Below, one piece after another: positions 7,128 to 15,315 of a DNA stretch of 64,000 bases. The notes beneath the pieces are model-generated. The model searched no databases and was not told the DNA's origin. It was given only the letters and a program-made list of their open reading frames with translations. The first letter of the stretch is position 1; every line of letters starts with the position of its first letter. The translations under genes were made by a program, and so were the position numbers. Source of the DNA: Streptomyces mutomycini (GTDB taxonomy: Bacteria > Actinomycetota > Actinomycetes > Streptomycetales > Streptomycetaceae); assembly GCF_001700505.1 (NCBI RefSeq), contig NZ_MAPV01000114.1, forward strand, positions 1 to 64,000, given 5' to 3'.

Positions 7128-9890
7128 GTGCAGCCACCGAAGGCGGCGGGCGCCTCTGATGCCGAGCCGCGCCCGGAAGCGTCCGACGCCTCCGGTGCGG
7201 ACGCGCCCGATGCCGTCGCCCCCGGCTCCGAGGAGACCCGCGGGTCTGCCCCCGAGCACCTCGCGGGCTCGACGCTCGCGTCGGCCGACCCGGGCCTGGC
7301 CGACCGTGTCTCGGGCGACGAGCCCCTCCTCCCGGCCCGGGTGCACCGCCCCTCCGATCTGCTGCGGCTCCTCGTGGGCGTCCTCGCGATCGCCCTGCTG
7401 TTCTCCATCGCCGCCTTCGCCCAGGGGACCACCACGGGCCTCGAGAACGACATCTCCAAAGGCACCGACCAGGCCCCCGATCTGCTGATCAAGCTCGCCG
7501 GCCTGATGTCCAGCATCGCCGTGCTCCTCGTGCCGGTCGCCTTCGCGATCGAACGCCTGGTGAAGCGCGACGGGCTGCGCATCGCGGACGGGGTACTCGC
7601 CGCCGTGCTGGCCCACGGGGTGACCCTGGCCACCGATCTCTGGGTCGCCCGGTCGGCGCCCGGGACGATCAGGGAGGCCCTGACCCAGCTCCAGCCGGGG
7701 GACTCGCTCACCGACCCCGTGCACGGATACCTCGCGCCCGTCATCGCCTATATGACGGCGGTCGGCATGGCCCGCAGACCGCGCTGGCGGGTCGTGCTGT
7801 GGGTGGTGCTGCTCCTGGACGCCTTCGCGATGCTGGTCGGCGGCTACACCACACCGTTCTCGATCGTCCTCACCGTGCTGATCGGCTGGACCGTGGCGTA
7901 CGGCACGCTGTACGCGGTGGGCTCGCCGAACGTCCGCCCGACCGGCCAGCACCTGATGGCAGGCCTGCGCCACGTCGGCTTCCGGCCGGTCGCCGCGATG
8001 CGCACCGAGGACTCCGCCGACAACATCGACCAGAGCGACCAGGGACGCCGCTATCTGGTCACCCTGGAGGACGGGCCACCGCTCGACGTGACGGTCGTCG
8101 ACCGCGAACAGCAGGCCCAGGGCTTCTTCTACCGGGTGTGGCGCCGGCTCACCCTGCGCACCATCACCCAGCGCCGCTCCATCCAGTCGCTGCGCCAGGC
8201 CCTGGAGCAGGAGGCGCTCCTCGCGTACGCGGCGATCGCCGCCGGGGCCAACGCACCCAAGCTGATCGCCACGTCCGAACTCGGACCCGACGCCGTGATG
8301 CTCGTGTACGAGCACATCGGTGGGTGCTCGCTGGACGCGATGGAGGACGAGGAGATCACCGACGACCTGGTGCGCGGCGCCTGGCGCCAGGTGCGGGCGC
8401 TCCAGTCGCGGCGGATCGCTCACCGCAGGCTCACCGGGGACGCCATCCTGGTGGATCGTTCCGGCAAGGTGTTCGTCACGGACCTGCGGGGCGGCGAGAT
8501 CGCGGCCGGTGACCTGATCCTCCGTATGGACGTCGCCCAGCTGCTCACCACCACCGGCCTGCGGGTGGGGGCCGAACGGGCCGTCGCCGGGGCGCTCGCC
8601 GTGCTCGGGCCCGACGCCGTCGCCGACTGCCTGCCGCTGCTCCAGCCGATCGCGCTGAGCCGCTCCACCAGGGCGACGCTCCGCAGACTCGCCCGGGAGC
8701 GTTCGCAGCACGAGCGCGAGGCGGTGCTGGAGGCCTCGCAGGCGGCCAAGGAGGCGAAGGCCGAGGAGCACGACGCCTCGGCTGCCAACGACCGCAAGGC
8801 AGTCCGCAAGTCCCTGCGCACAGAGAAGCAGGCCGAGAAGCGGGCGATCGACGATGCCATGGAAGAGGCCCGCGAGGAGGACATGCTGGCCCAGATCCGC
8901 CGCCAGGTGCTGCTGATCAGGCCGCAGGCGCCGGTCGAGCCGGTCCGCCTGGAGCGCATCAAGCCGCGCACCCTTCTGAGCTTCATCGCGGGTGCGATCG
9001 CCGCCTACTTCCTGATCTCCCAGATCACCAAGGCCGACTTCAGCACGGTCGTGGAACAGGCGGAGTGGGGCTGGGTCGCGGCGGCGCTGGGCTTCTCGGC
9101 CCTGAGCTACGTCGCCGCGGCCATGAGCCTGCTCGGCTTCGTGCCCGAGCGGGTGGCCTTCGGGAAGACCGTGCTGGCGCAGGTCGCCGGGTCGTTCGTC
9201 AAGATCGTGGCCCCTGCGGCGATCGGCGGTGTGGCGCTGAACACGCGCTTCCTGCAACGCGCCGGGGTGCGCCCGGGACTCGCCGTCGCGAGCGTGGGCG
9301 CGTCCCAGCTGTTCGGCCTCGGCTGCCACATCCTGCTGCTCGCCCTGTTCGGCTATCTGACCGGCACGGAGAGGACCCCGGACTCACTCACCCCGTCGAG
9401 GACGGTCATCGCGGGCCTGCTCACGGTCGCCGTGCTCGTGCTGGTGGTGACCGCGATCCCGTTCCTGCGGAAGTTCGTCGTCACCCGGGTGCGGTCGCTG
9501 TTCGCCGGCGTCGTGCCCCGCATGCTCGACGTGGTGCAGCGTCCGCAGAAGCTGGTCACCGGCATCGGCGGCATGCTGCTGCTGACCGGGCTGTTCGTCA
9601 TGTGCCTCGACGCTTCGATCCGCGCCTTCAGCGGTCCCGGCGTCCCCGAGCTCAGCTACGCCAGCATCGCGGTGGTCTTCCTCGCGGGCAACGCCCTCGG
9701 GTCCGCCGCGCCCACCCCGGGCGGCATGGGCGCGGTCGAGGGTGCGCTGACCCTGGGTCTGATCGCGGTGGGCCTGCCGTCGGAGGCCGCTGTGCCGTCC
9801 GTACTGCTCTACCGCGTGATGACGCTCTGGCTTCCGGTGCTCCCCGGCTGGATCTGCTTCAACCAGCTGACCCGCAAGGGCGAGCTCTAG
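7128..9890 (+). CDS. Membrane protein: degenerate kinase-like domain plus UPF0104/flippase-like domain
   Basis: A 920-residue multi-domain membrane protein. The first ~60 residues are low-complexity and acidic. About five to six hydrophobic segments follow between residues 80 and 266. A cytoplasmic region near 290-520 resembles a protein-kinase/APH fold, but the catalytic loop reads HRRLTGDAI (near 430) where active kinases have HRD...N, and the metal loop reads DLRGG in place of DFG. A highly charged helical linker (near 525-600) leads to a hydrophobic C-terminus (615-915) of the lysylphosphatidylglycerol-synthase transmembrane/UPF0104 family, which includes the MprF flippase domain. Start GTG 7128 is chosen because AAGGAG lies 6 nt upstream; the frame extends to GTG 7083. 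Substrate unknown; a lipid or lipid-linked glycan is an inference. Confidence 0.75.
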   Translation: MQPPKAAGASDAEPRPEASDASGADAPDAVAPGSEETRGSAPEHLAGSTLASADPGLADRVSGDEPLLPARVHRPSDLLRLLVGVLAIALLFSIAAFAQGTTTGLENDISKGTDQAPDLLIKLAGLMSSIAVLLVPVAFAIERLVKRDGLRIADGVLAAVLAHGVTLATDLWVARSAPGTIREALTQLQPGDSLTDPVHGYLAPVIAYMTAVGMARRPRWRVVLWVVLLLDAFAMLVGGYTTPFSIVLTVLIGWTVAYGTLYAVGSPNVRPTGQHLMAGLRHVGFRPVAAMRTEDSADNIDQSDQGRRYLVTLEDGPPLDVTVVDREQQAQGFFYRVWRRLTLRTITQRRSIQSLRQALEQEALLAYAAIAAGANAPKLIATSELGPDAVMLVYEHIGGCSLDAMEDEEITDDLVRGAWRQVRALQSRRIAHRRLTGDAILVDRSGKVFVTDLRGGEIAAGDLILRMDVAQLLTTTGLRVGAERAVAGALAVLGPDAVADCLPLLQPIALSRSTRATLRRLARERSQHEREAVLEASQAAKEAKAEEHDASAANDRKAVRKSLRTEKQAEKRAIDDAMEEAREEDMLAQIRRQVLLIRPQAPVEPVRLERIKPRTLLSFIAGAIAAYFLISQITKADFSTVVEQAEWGWVAAALGFSALSYVAAAMSLLGFVPERVAFGKTVLAQVAGSFVKIVAPAAIGGVALNTRFLQRAGVRPGLAVASVGASQLFGLGCHILLLALFGYLTGTERTPDSLTPSRTVIAGLLTVAVLVLVVTAIPFLRKFVVTRVRSLFAGVVPRMLDVVQRPQKLVTGIGGMLLLTGLFVMCLDASIRAFSGPGVPELSYASIAVVFLAGNALGSAAPTPGGMGAVEGALTLGLIAVGLPSEAAVPSVLLYRVMTLWLPVLPGWICFNQLTRKGEL

Positions 9891-9966
9891 AACACGCGCG
9901 CGGGGCGTACCACTCGCATGGACGACGCCCCGCGCGGTCCCTCCCGCCCCGCCGCACGATGGGTCC

Positions 9967-11565
9967 ATGTGGACCTCCCCCGCTCTGCGTGCCGCCGCCC
10001 TCGCCGCCACCGCCACCGTGCTGCTCCCACTGGCCGCCTGTTCGGACGACGGCGACGACGGAGGTGCGGAGAGGTCGACGCCGTCGGCCGCCTCGACGGC
10101 GGCCCCCACAGCGACGGCGGGAGAGCTGTCCTCCCAGAAGCTCGACTGGAAGCCCTGCCCGGCCCCCAACCAGGCTCAGGGCAGTGGCACGTCCCCCTCG
10201 CCCCTGCCGGGCGGGGCGTCCTGGGAGTGCTCCTTCATGGACGCCCCCCTCGACTACGCCGATCCCGACGGCCGGACCATCGAGCTGGCGCTCATCCGCG
10301 CCGCCGCCAGGAACAAGGACCGGCGGATCGGCTCGCTGATCTTCAACTTCGGCGGACCAGGCGCCTCCGGGGTCGCCACCCTGCCGTCCTTCGGCACCGA
10401 CTACGACTCGCTCCGCACCCGCTACGACCTGGTCAGCTTCGACCCGCGCGGGGTCGGCCGCAGCGAGGGCGTCGAGTGCTCGGACGACCGGACGCTCGAC
10501 GTGCGCTACGAACAGGACGGCACCCCGGACGACGCCGAGGAGGAGAAGGCGTTCGTCGAGGACCAGAAGTCCTACATCGCGGACTGCGAGGAGAACTCCG
10601 GGGACGAGCTGCCCTACGTCGGCACCACGAACGCGGCCCGGGACATGGATCTGCTGCGCCAGGTGCTCGGTGACGACAAGCTGTACTACTTCGGGATCTC
10701 GTACGGCACCGAACTGGGCGGGGTCTACGCCCACCTGTACCCGGAGAACGTCGGACGGGCCGTCCTGGACGCGGTCGTCGACCCGACGGAGGGCTCCCTG
10801 GAGTCCTCGCTCGGGCAGGCCGAGGGCTTCCAGCTCGCCCTGGACAACTTCACCGCGGACTGTGCGGAACGCGACGACTGCAAACTCCCCGGAGCCACCT
10901 CGCGGGAGGTCCAGGACTGGATCGCCGATCTCCTCGCCGGGCTGGACGGGAGACCCGTCCCGGGCCTCGGTGAACGCGAGCTGACGCAGACCCAGGCCAC
11001 CACCGGCATCGCGTCGGCCCTCTACTCCCAGGAGACCTGGCCTCTGCTCGAACAGGGCCTCGACGAGGCGGACGGCGACAACGGGGGGCTGCTGCTCGCA
11101 CTCGCCGACTCGCTGAACGGCCGTTCCGAGGACGGGCGCTACGACAACTCGAACGCCGCGAACGCCGCCGTCAACTGCGCGGACTCCAAGGAGCGGTTCA
11201 CCCTGGAACAGACCAGGAAGGCGCTCCCGCGATTCCGCGAGGCCTCCCCCGTCTTCGGCGAGTACCTCGGCTGGGGGCTGATGTCCTGCACCGGCTGGCC
11301 CGTCGCGGGCGCCTGGGACACCCCGGACGTCAGCGCGCCCGGTTCGGCGCCGATCCTGGTCATCGGCAACACCGGGGACCCGGCGACGCCGTACGCCGGC
11401 GCGAAGGCGATGGCCGCCGAGCTCGGCAGGGGAGTCGGGATCGAGCTCACCTACAAGGGCGAGGGCCACGGGGCGTACAACGGCGGCAACACCTGTGTGC
11501 AGAAGGCCGTGGACGGCTACCTCCTCGAAGGGAAGGTCCCCGAGTCGGGAACGGTGTGCGGGTGA
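9967..11565 (+). CDS. Secreted tripeptidyl aminopeptidase-type alpha/beta-hydrolase lipoprotein (copy 1)
   Basis: A 532-residue serine hydrolase of the TAP/SlpD/SlpE family, which removes N-terminal tripeptides from peptides outside the cell. It has a lipoprotein signal (hydrophobic segment ending LAAC near residue 25) followed by an acidic, Ala/Thr-rich spacer. The catalytic residues visible are Ser245 in GISYG, Asp471 in NTGDPATP and His501 in GEGHG. NFGGPGASG is the oxyanion-hole region of the family. It begins 76 bp after the upstream membrane-protein gene, and a close paralogue follows 75 bp downstream, indicating a tandem duplication. No strong ribosome binding site is visible before ATG 9967. 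Confidence 0.85.
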   Translation: MWTSPALRAAALAATATVLLPLAACSDDGDDGGAERSTPSAASTAAPTATAGELSSQKLDWKPCPAPNQAQGSGTSPSPLPGGASWECSFMDAPLDYADPDGRTIELALIRAAARNKDRRIGSLIFNFGGPGASGVATLPSFGTDYDSLRTRYDLVSFDPRGVGRSEGVECSDDRTLDVRYEQDGTPDDAEEEKAFVEDQKSYIADCEENSGDELPYVGTTNAARDMDLLRQVLGDDKLYYFGISYGTELGGVYAHLYPENVGRAVLDAVVDPTEGSLESSLGQAEGFQLALDNFTADCAERDDCKLPGATSREVQDWIADLLAGLDGRPVPGLGERELTQTQATTGIASALYSQETWPLLEQGLDEADGDNGGLLLALADSLNGRSEDGRYDNSNAANAAVNCADSKERFTLEQTRKALPRFREASPVFGEYLGWGLMSCTGWPVAGAWDTPDVSAPGSAPILVIGNTGDPATPYAGAKAMAAELGRGVGIELTYKGEGHGAYNGGNTCVQKAVDGYLLEGKVPESGTVCG

Positions 11566-11640
11566 CCGTTCGTTGGACCGCCGGGGAACGGCGCCCGGGC
11601 CGCCCGGGTGGCGGCTTCCGGGCAGGGGGAGGAAGCGCAC

Positions 11641-13149
11641 ATGCGCGCACATGGACGCGCCCGCGGGGGTGCGGCACTGACCGGAGCGGTGCTGCTGGTG
11701 ACGGCCGTCCTCGCGGGTTGCGACGGTGCTCCGGCTCCGTCGTCCCCCCAGGCGTCCACCGTGTACCGGCCGGTCGACTGGAAGCGCTGCGACGCCCCGG
11801 AGGGCGGCACGGCACCCGGCCCGGACTGGCGGTGCGCCACCCTCGGCGTACCACTGGACTACGCGAAGCCGGACGGGGAGACGACCGGCATCGCGCTGAT
11901 CCGCAAGCCGGCCACGAAGAAGAGCGAGCGGCTCGGTTCGCTGCTTTTCAACTTCGGCGGTCCCGGGGGCTCGGGGGTCGGCATCCTGCCGCGCGCGGCC
12001 GCTTCGTACGAGGAGCTCAACACCCGCTACGACCTGGTGGGTTTCGACCCGCGCGGGGTCGCGGCCAGTGCGGGGGTCCGCTGCCGGGGCGACGAGGCGC
12101 AGGAGAAGGCGTACCGGGAGGTCGACATGACCCCGGACACCGCGGAGGAGGAGGCCGCGTTCATCGCGGACGGCACGGACTTCGGAGCCGGCTGCGACCG
12201 CCTCTCCGGCACCGTGCTCCCCCACGTCGGCACGGCGAACGCCGCCCGGGACATGGAGCAGATCCGCCGGGCGCTCGGCGACAGGAAGCTGTCGTACTTC
12301 GGCATCTCGTACGGTACGGAGCTCGGCGGGACCTACGCTCACCTCTTCCCGAAGACCGTGGGAAGGGTGGTACTGGACGCCGTGGTCGACCCGACGGCGG
12401 ACTCCGTGGGCCACGCCCGCAACCAGACGACGGGCTTCCAGCGGGCCCTGGAGAACTATCTGAAGGACCGCGGCCAGGACCCGGCGGCGGGCACCCGGCG
12501 GATAGCGGCCCTGCTGGAGCGGATGGACAAGGACCCGCTGCCCACCGCCTCCGGGCGTGAGCTCAACGAATCGCTCGCCGTCACCGGCATCGTGAGCCCC
12601 CTGTACTCCAAGAGCGGCTGGCCCACCCTGACGGCCGCCCTCGACGAGGCCGAGAGGACGGGCAGGGGCGACCGCCTGCTCGCACTGGCCGACTCGTACA
12701 ACGGCCGTGACGAGAACGGGCGCTACGACACCCAGAGCCATTCCCAGCGGGCGATCTCCTGCGCCGACGCCAAGGCGCGGCCGACGGCGGCCGAGGCCCG
12801 GGCGCTGCTTCCCGAATTCCGGAAGCTGTCACCGGTCTTCGGCCCGTTCCTCGCCTGGGACACGGCCGGCTGGTGCGCGGGATGGCCGGTGGAGGGCGAG
12901 CACGACACCCCGGAGGCGAGCGCCCCGGGCGCCGCCCCGATCCTGGTCGTCGGCACGACCGGCGACCCTGCGACGCCGTACGAGGGCGCGCGGCGGATGG
13001 CGGACGAGCTGGGTGAAGGTGTCGGCGTCATGCTGACCAACAAGGGTGAGGGACACGGCTCGTACGGGGAGAGCGCCTGTGTGACCTCGCTCGTCGACGC
13101 CTACTTCCTGGAGGGGAAGGTCCCGGCCGACGGGCGTACCTGCTCCTAG
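11641..13149 (+). CDS. Secreted tripeptidyl aminopeptidase-type alpha/beta-hydrolase lipoprotein (copy 2)
   Basis: A 502-residue paralogue of the preceding gene, with the same order of motifs: lipobox cysteine near residue 28 (LAGC), NFGGPGGSG, Ser223 in GISYG, Asp442 in TGDPATP, His472 in GEGHG. Start ATG 11641 is chosen because GGGGAGGAAG lies 6 nt upstream; the frame extends to 11608. The spacer after the lipid cysteine is shorter than in copy 1. A strong bidirectional hairpin follows the stop codon and separates it from convergent moeZ. The two copies probably act on different peptides, but the sequence does not show which. Confidence 0.85.
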   Translation: MRAHGRARGGAALTGAVLLVTAVLAGCDGAPAPSSPQASTVYRPVDWKRCDAPEGGTAPGPDWRCATLGVPLDYAKPDGETTGIALIRKPATKKSERLGSLLFNFGGPGGSGVGILPRAAASYEELNTRYDLVGFDPRGVAASAGVRCRGDEAQEKAYREVDMTPDTAEEEAAFIADGTDFGAGCDRLSGTVLPHVGTANAARDMEQIRRALGDRKLSYFGISYGTELGGTYAHLFPKTVGRVVLDAVVDPTADSVGHARNQTTGFQRALENYLKDRGQDPAAGTRRIAALLERMDKDPLPTASGRELNESLAVTGIVSPLYSKSGWPTLTAALDEAERTGRGDRLLALADSYNGRDENGRYDTQSHSQRAISCADAKARPTAAEARALLPEFRKLSPVFGPFLAWDTAGWCAGWPVEGEHDTPEASAPGAAPILVVGTTGDPATPYEGARRMADELGEGVGVMLTNKGEGHGSYGESACVTSLVDAYFLEGKVPADGRTCS

Positions 13150-13160
13150 GGTCCGGGTAC

Positions 13161-13203
13161 GCGAAGGGGCCGTCTCCTCCGCGGAGGAAACGGCCCCTTC
13201 GTA
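13161..13203. terminator. Bidirectional terminator between the peptidase gene and moeZ
   Basis: A long inverted repeat (CGAAGGGGCCGT ... ACGGCCCCTTCG) encloses a smaller CTCCTCCGCGGAGG stem. It sits exactly between two convergent stop codons, so it can end transcription from both sides. Confidence 0.8.
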
Positions 13204-13224
13204 CGTCACACCGCGCGAAAGACC

Positions 13225-14403
13225 CTAGTAGACCGGCTTCTCGGGCTCGATCTGGTGGACCCAGCCGATGACCCCGCCACCGACGTGCACCGCGTCGGCG
13301 AAGCCCGCCGACTTCAGGACCGCGAGGACCTCGGCACTGCGGACACCCGTCTTGCAGTTCAGGACGATGCGCCTGTCCTGCGGGAGGTCCTGGAGGGCGT
13401 TGCCCATCAGGAACTCGTTCTTCGGGACCAGCCGGGAGCCCGGGATCGAGACGATCTCGTACTCGTTCGGCTCTCGGACGTCGATGATCTCGATCTTCTC
13501 GTCGCCGTCGATCCACTCCTTGAGCTGCTTGGGAGTGATCGTGGAACCGGCCGCCGCCTCCTGGGCCTCCTCGGACACGACGCCGCAGAAAGCCTCGTAG
13601 TCGATGAGCTCGGTGACGGTGGGGTTCTCGCCGCAGACCGCGCAGTCGGGGTCCTTGCGGACCTTGACCTGGCGGTACTGCATCTCCAGCGCGTCGTAGA
13701 TCATCAGACGGCCGACCAGCGGGTCACCGATCCCGGCGAGCAGCTTGATGGCCTCGTTGACCTGGATGGAGCCGATGGACGCGCAGAGCACACCCAGGAC
13801 ACCGCCCTCGGCACAGGAGGGAACCATGCCGGGGGGCGGCGGCTCCGGGTAGAGGCAGCGGTAGCAGGGGCCGTGCTCCGACCAGAAGACGGAAGCCTGG
13901 CCGTCGAAGCGGTAGATCGAGCCCCAGACGTACGGCTTGTTCAGCAGGACCGCGGCGTCGTTGACGAGATAGCGGGTGGCGAAGTTGTCCGTGCCGTCCA
14001 CGATCAGGTCGTACTGGGCGAAGATGTCCATCACGTTGTCGGCTTCGAGCCGCTCCTCGTGAAGGACCACGTTCACCAGGGGGTTGATCCCCTGCACGGT
14101 CTCCTTGGCCGACTGGGCCTTGGACTTGCCGATGTCGGCCTGGCTGTGGATGACCTGACGCTGCAGGTTCGACTCGTCGACCTCGTCGAACTCGACGATG
14201 CCGAGCGTGCCCACGCCGGCCGCGGCCATGTACATCAGAGCCGGCGAGCCGAGGCCGCCGGCGCCGACGCAGAGCACCTTCGCGTTCTTCAGCCGCTTCT
14301 GACCGTCCATCCCGACATCCGGGATGATCAGGTGGCGGGAGTACCTGCGGACCTCATCGACGGTGAGCTCCGCAGCTGGCTCGACCAGGGGTGGCAGCGA
14401 CAC
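13225..14403 (-). CDS. moeZ: Adenylyltransferase/sulfurtransferase MoeZ (ThiF domain plus rhodanese)
   Basis: A 392-residue E1-like enzyme that adenylates and then thiolates the C-terminus of small sulfur-carrier proteins such as MoaD, ThiS and CysO. The ThiF domain has the nucleotide loop GAGGLGS near residue 48 and two zinc-binding CxxC pairs (CYRC and CAVC). The C-terminal rhodanese domain carries the active cysteine at 350 in NCKTGVRS. Length and order match actinobacterial MoeZ. Start GTG 14403 is supported by GAGG 5 nt upstream. It is divergently arranged with nothing; the cluster upstream on the same strand ends 84 bp away. A short ORF lies in its leader. Confidence 0.92.
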   Translation of the reverse strand: MSLPPLVEPAAELTVDEVRRYSRHLIIPDVGMDGQKRLKNAKVLCVGAGGLGSPALMYMAAAGVGTLGIVEFDEVDESNLQRQVIHSQADIGKSKAQSAKETVQGINPLVNVVLHEERLEADNVMDIFAQYDLIVDGTDNFATRYLVNDAAVLLNKPYVWGSIYRFDGQASVFWSEHGPCYRCLYPEPPPPGMVPSCAEGGVLGVLCASIGSIQVNEAIKLLAGIGDPLVGRLMIYDALEMQYRQVKVRKDPDCAVCGENPTVTELIDYEAFCGVVSEEAQEAAAGSTITPKQLKEWIDGDEKIEIIDVREPNEYEIVSIPGSRLVPKNEFLMGNALQDLPQDRRIVLNCKTGVRSAEVLAVLKSAGFADAVHVGGGVIGWVHQIEPEKPVY

Positions 14404-14410
14404 AGGAACC

Positions 14411-14453
14411 TCAACAATGCAGGTGGTCGGTTTCTACGTACTTCATCTACGTA
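14411..14453 (-). promoter_or_regulatory. moeZ leader: paired TACGTA palindromes and an 11-codon ORF
   Basis: Two TACGTA palindromes at 14435-14440 and 14448-14453 are separated by 7 nt. Between them, on the minus strand, ATG at 14446 opens an 11-residue frame (MKYVETDHLHC) whose stop codon (14411-14413) overlaps the GAGG ribosome binding site of moeZ. The peptide ends in a cysteine codon. Either a dimeric operator or a translation-coupled leader peptide would fit; neither is proven, and the ORF lacks a good ribosome binding site of its own. Confidence 0.3.
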
Positions 14454-14487
14454 CGGTTGTTCTCCCGTAACACTGCCACGCCGCTCC

Positions 14488-15315
14488 TCATTCCGAGATA
14501 CCGGGTCCGATCCGCGAGACGAATTCGTCCCAGTAGCTGGGCAGTGCCGCAAATGGGTCGGTTTGCCCGTTCGTGCCGTCCCGGTCCGTGAAGAAGATCG
14601 TGCCCGCGCCCTGCCAGCGGGCGATGCGCATGGCCTCCTCGAGGTGGGTGATCGGCACCCCGTGTACGAAGTGCGCGAAGCGTCCTGGTTCGTACCCGGC
14701 GGTCCACTCGGCCACCTGCGACCAGCGGTAGTCCGTCCAGTGTCCCCGGAAGGTGACCAGCTGGTCGGCGGCCTCGGCGTAGCCCGGGTGCGGGTGGGTG
14801 CCGTGGCCCAGGACCAGCCGCCCGCCCTCCTGGTCCGCGCTGTCGCTGTCGGCCAGCAGCGCGTGGAGGGTGCTGGTCAGCCGGCGGGCCGCCGGGAGCC
14901 CGTCGCGTCCGGCCGGACAGCGGTCCAGGTAGAAGCCGCCGACGCGGTACCAGTCGAGGTAGGACCGCGCGTCGGCGACCAGCTCACCGAAGGGACGGCT
15001 GCCGAAGGCCAGGTCGAGGTGGCCCAGCAGCCTGCCGCCCGAGGCACGGACGGTGTCCTCGGGAACCTCCCCGTGCAGCGCCCGCTCGCGGGCGTTGCGC
15101 AGCCGGCCGGCGGCCTCCAGACAGTGCGGGTCGGGGCGGGTGCCCGGCCCGTTGTCGATGTTGAGGACGGCCCAGTGCAGCGGCGTGCCGGGCCGGTTGA
15201 GCCCGGCCCATTCGGCGGGCGCGAGCAGCGGATGGGCGTAGCCGGGCACGCCTACGCCGAACTGTTCCGCGCCTCCGGTCCGCAGGGTGGGGCCGGTGCT
15301 GGTCAGATACGGCAC
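14488..15315 (-). CDS. Spherulin-4-type glycan hydrolase (GH135-like)
   Basis: A 275-residue protein with the spherulation-specific family 4 pattern: AVLNIDNGPG near the N-terminus, LLGHLDLAFGSR, a DWYRVGGFYLD segment, and a C-terminal TIFFTD strand. Related enzymes (fungal Sph3, GH135) cleave alpha-1,4-linked N-acetylgalactosamine polymers and are made by the same cluster that builds the polymer. Start GTG 15315 is supported by GGAGG 7 nt upstream and overlaps the end of the upstream SDR gene by 13 nt, so it is translationally coupled. Oddly, no signal peptide or membrane anchor is visible, although known homologues act outside the cytoplasm. It is the last gene of the four-gene cluster. Confidence 0.75.
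   Translation of the reverse strand: MPYLTSTGPTLRTGGAEQFGVGVPGYAHPLLAPAEWAGLNRPGTPLHWAVLNIDNGPGTRPDPHCLEAAGRLRNARERALHGEVPEDTVRASGGRLLGHLDLAFGSRPFGELVADARSYLDWYRVGGFYLDRCPAGRDGLPAARRLTSTLHALLADSDSADQEGGRLVLGHGTHPHPGYAEAADQLVTFRGHWTDYRWSQVAEWTAGYEPGRFAHFVHGVPITHLEEAMRIARWQGAGTIFFTDRDGTNGQTDPFAALPSYWDEFVSRIGPGISE

Noticed and set aside
9859-12741. 960-residue minus-strand open frame
   Set aside because: Antisense to the two aminopeptidase genes, which have full catalytic triads and signal peptides.
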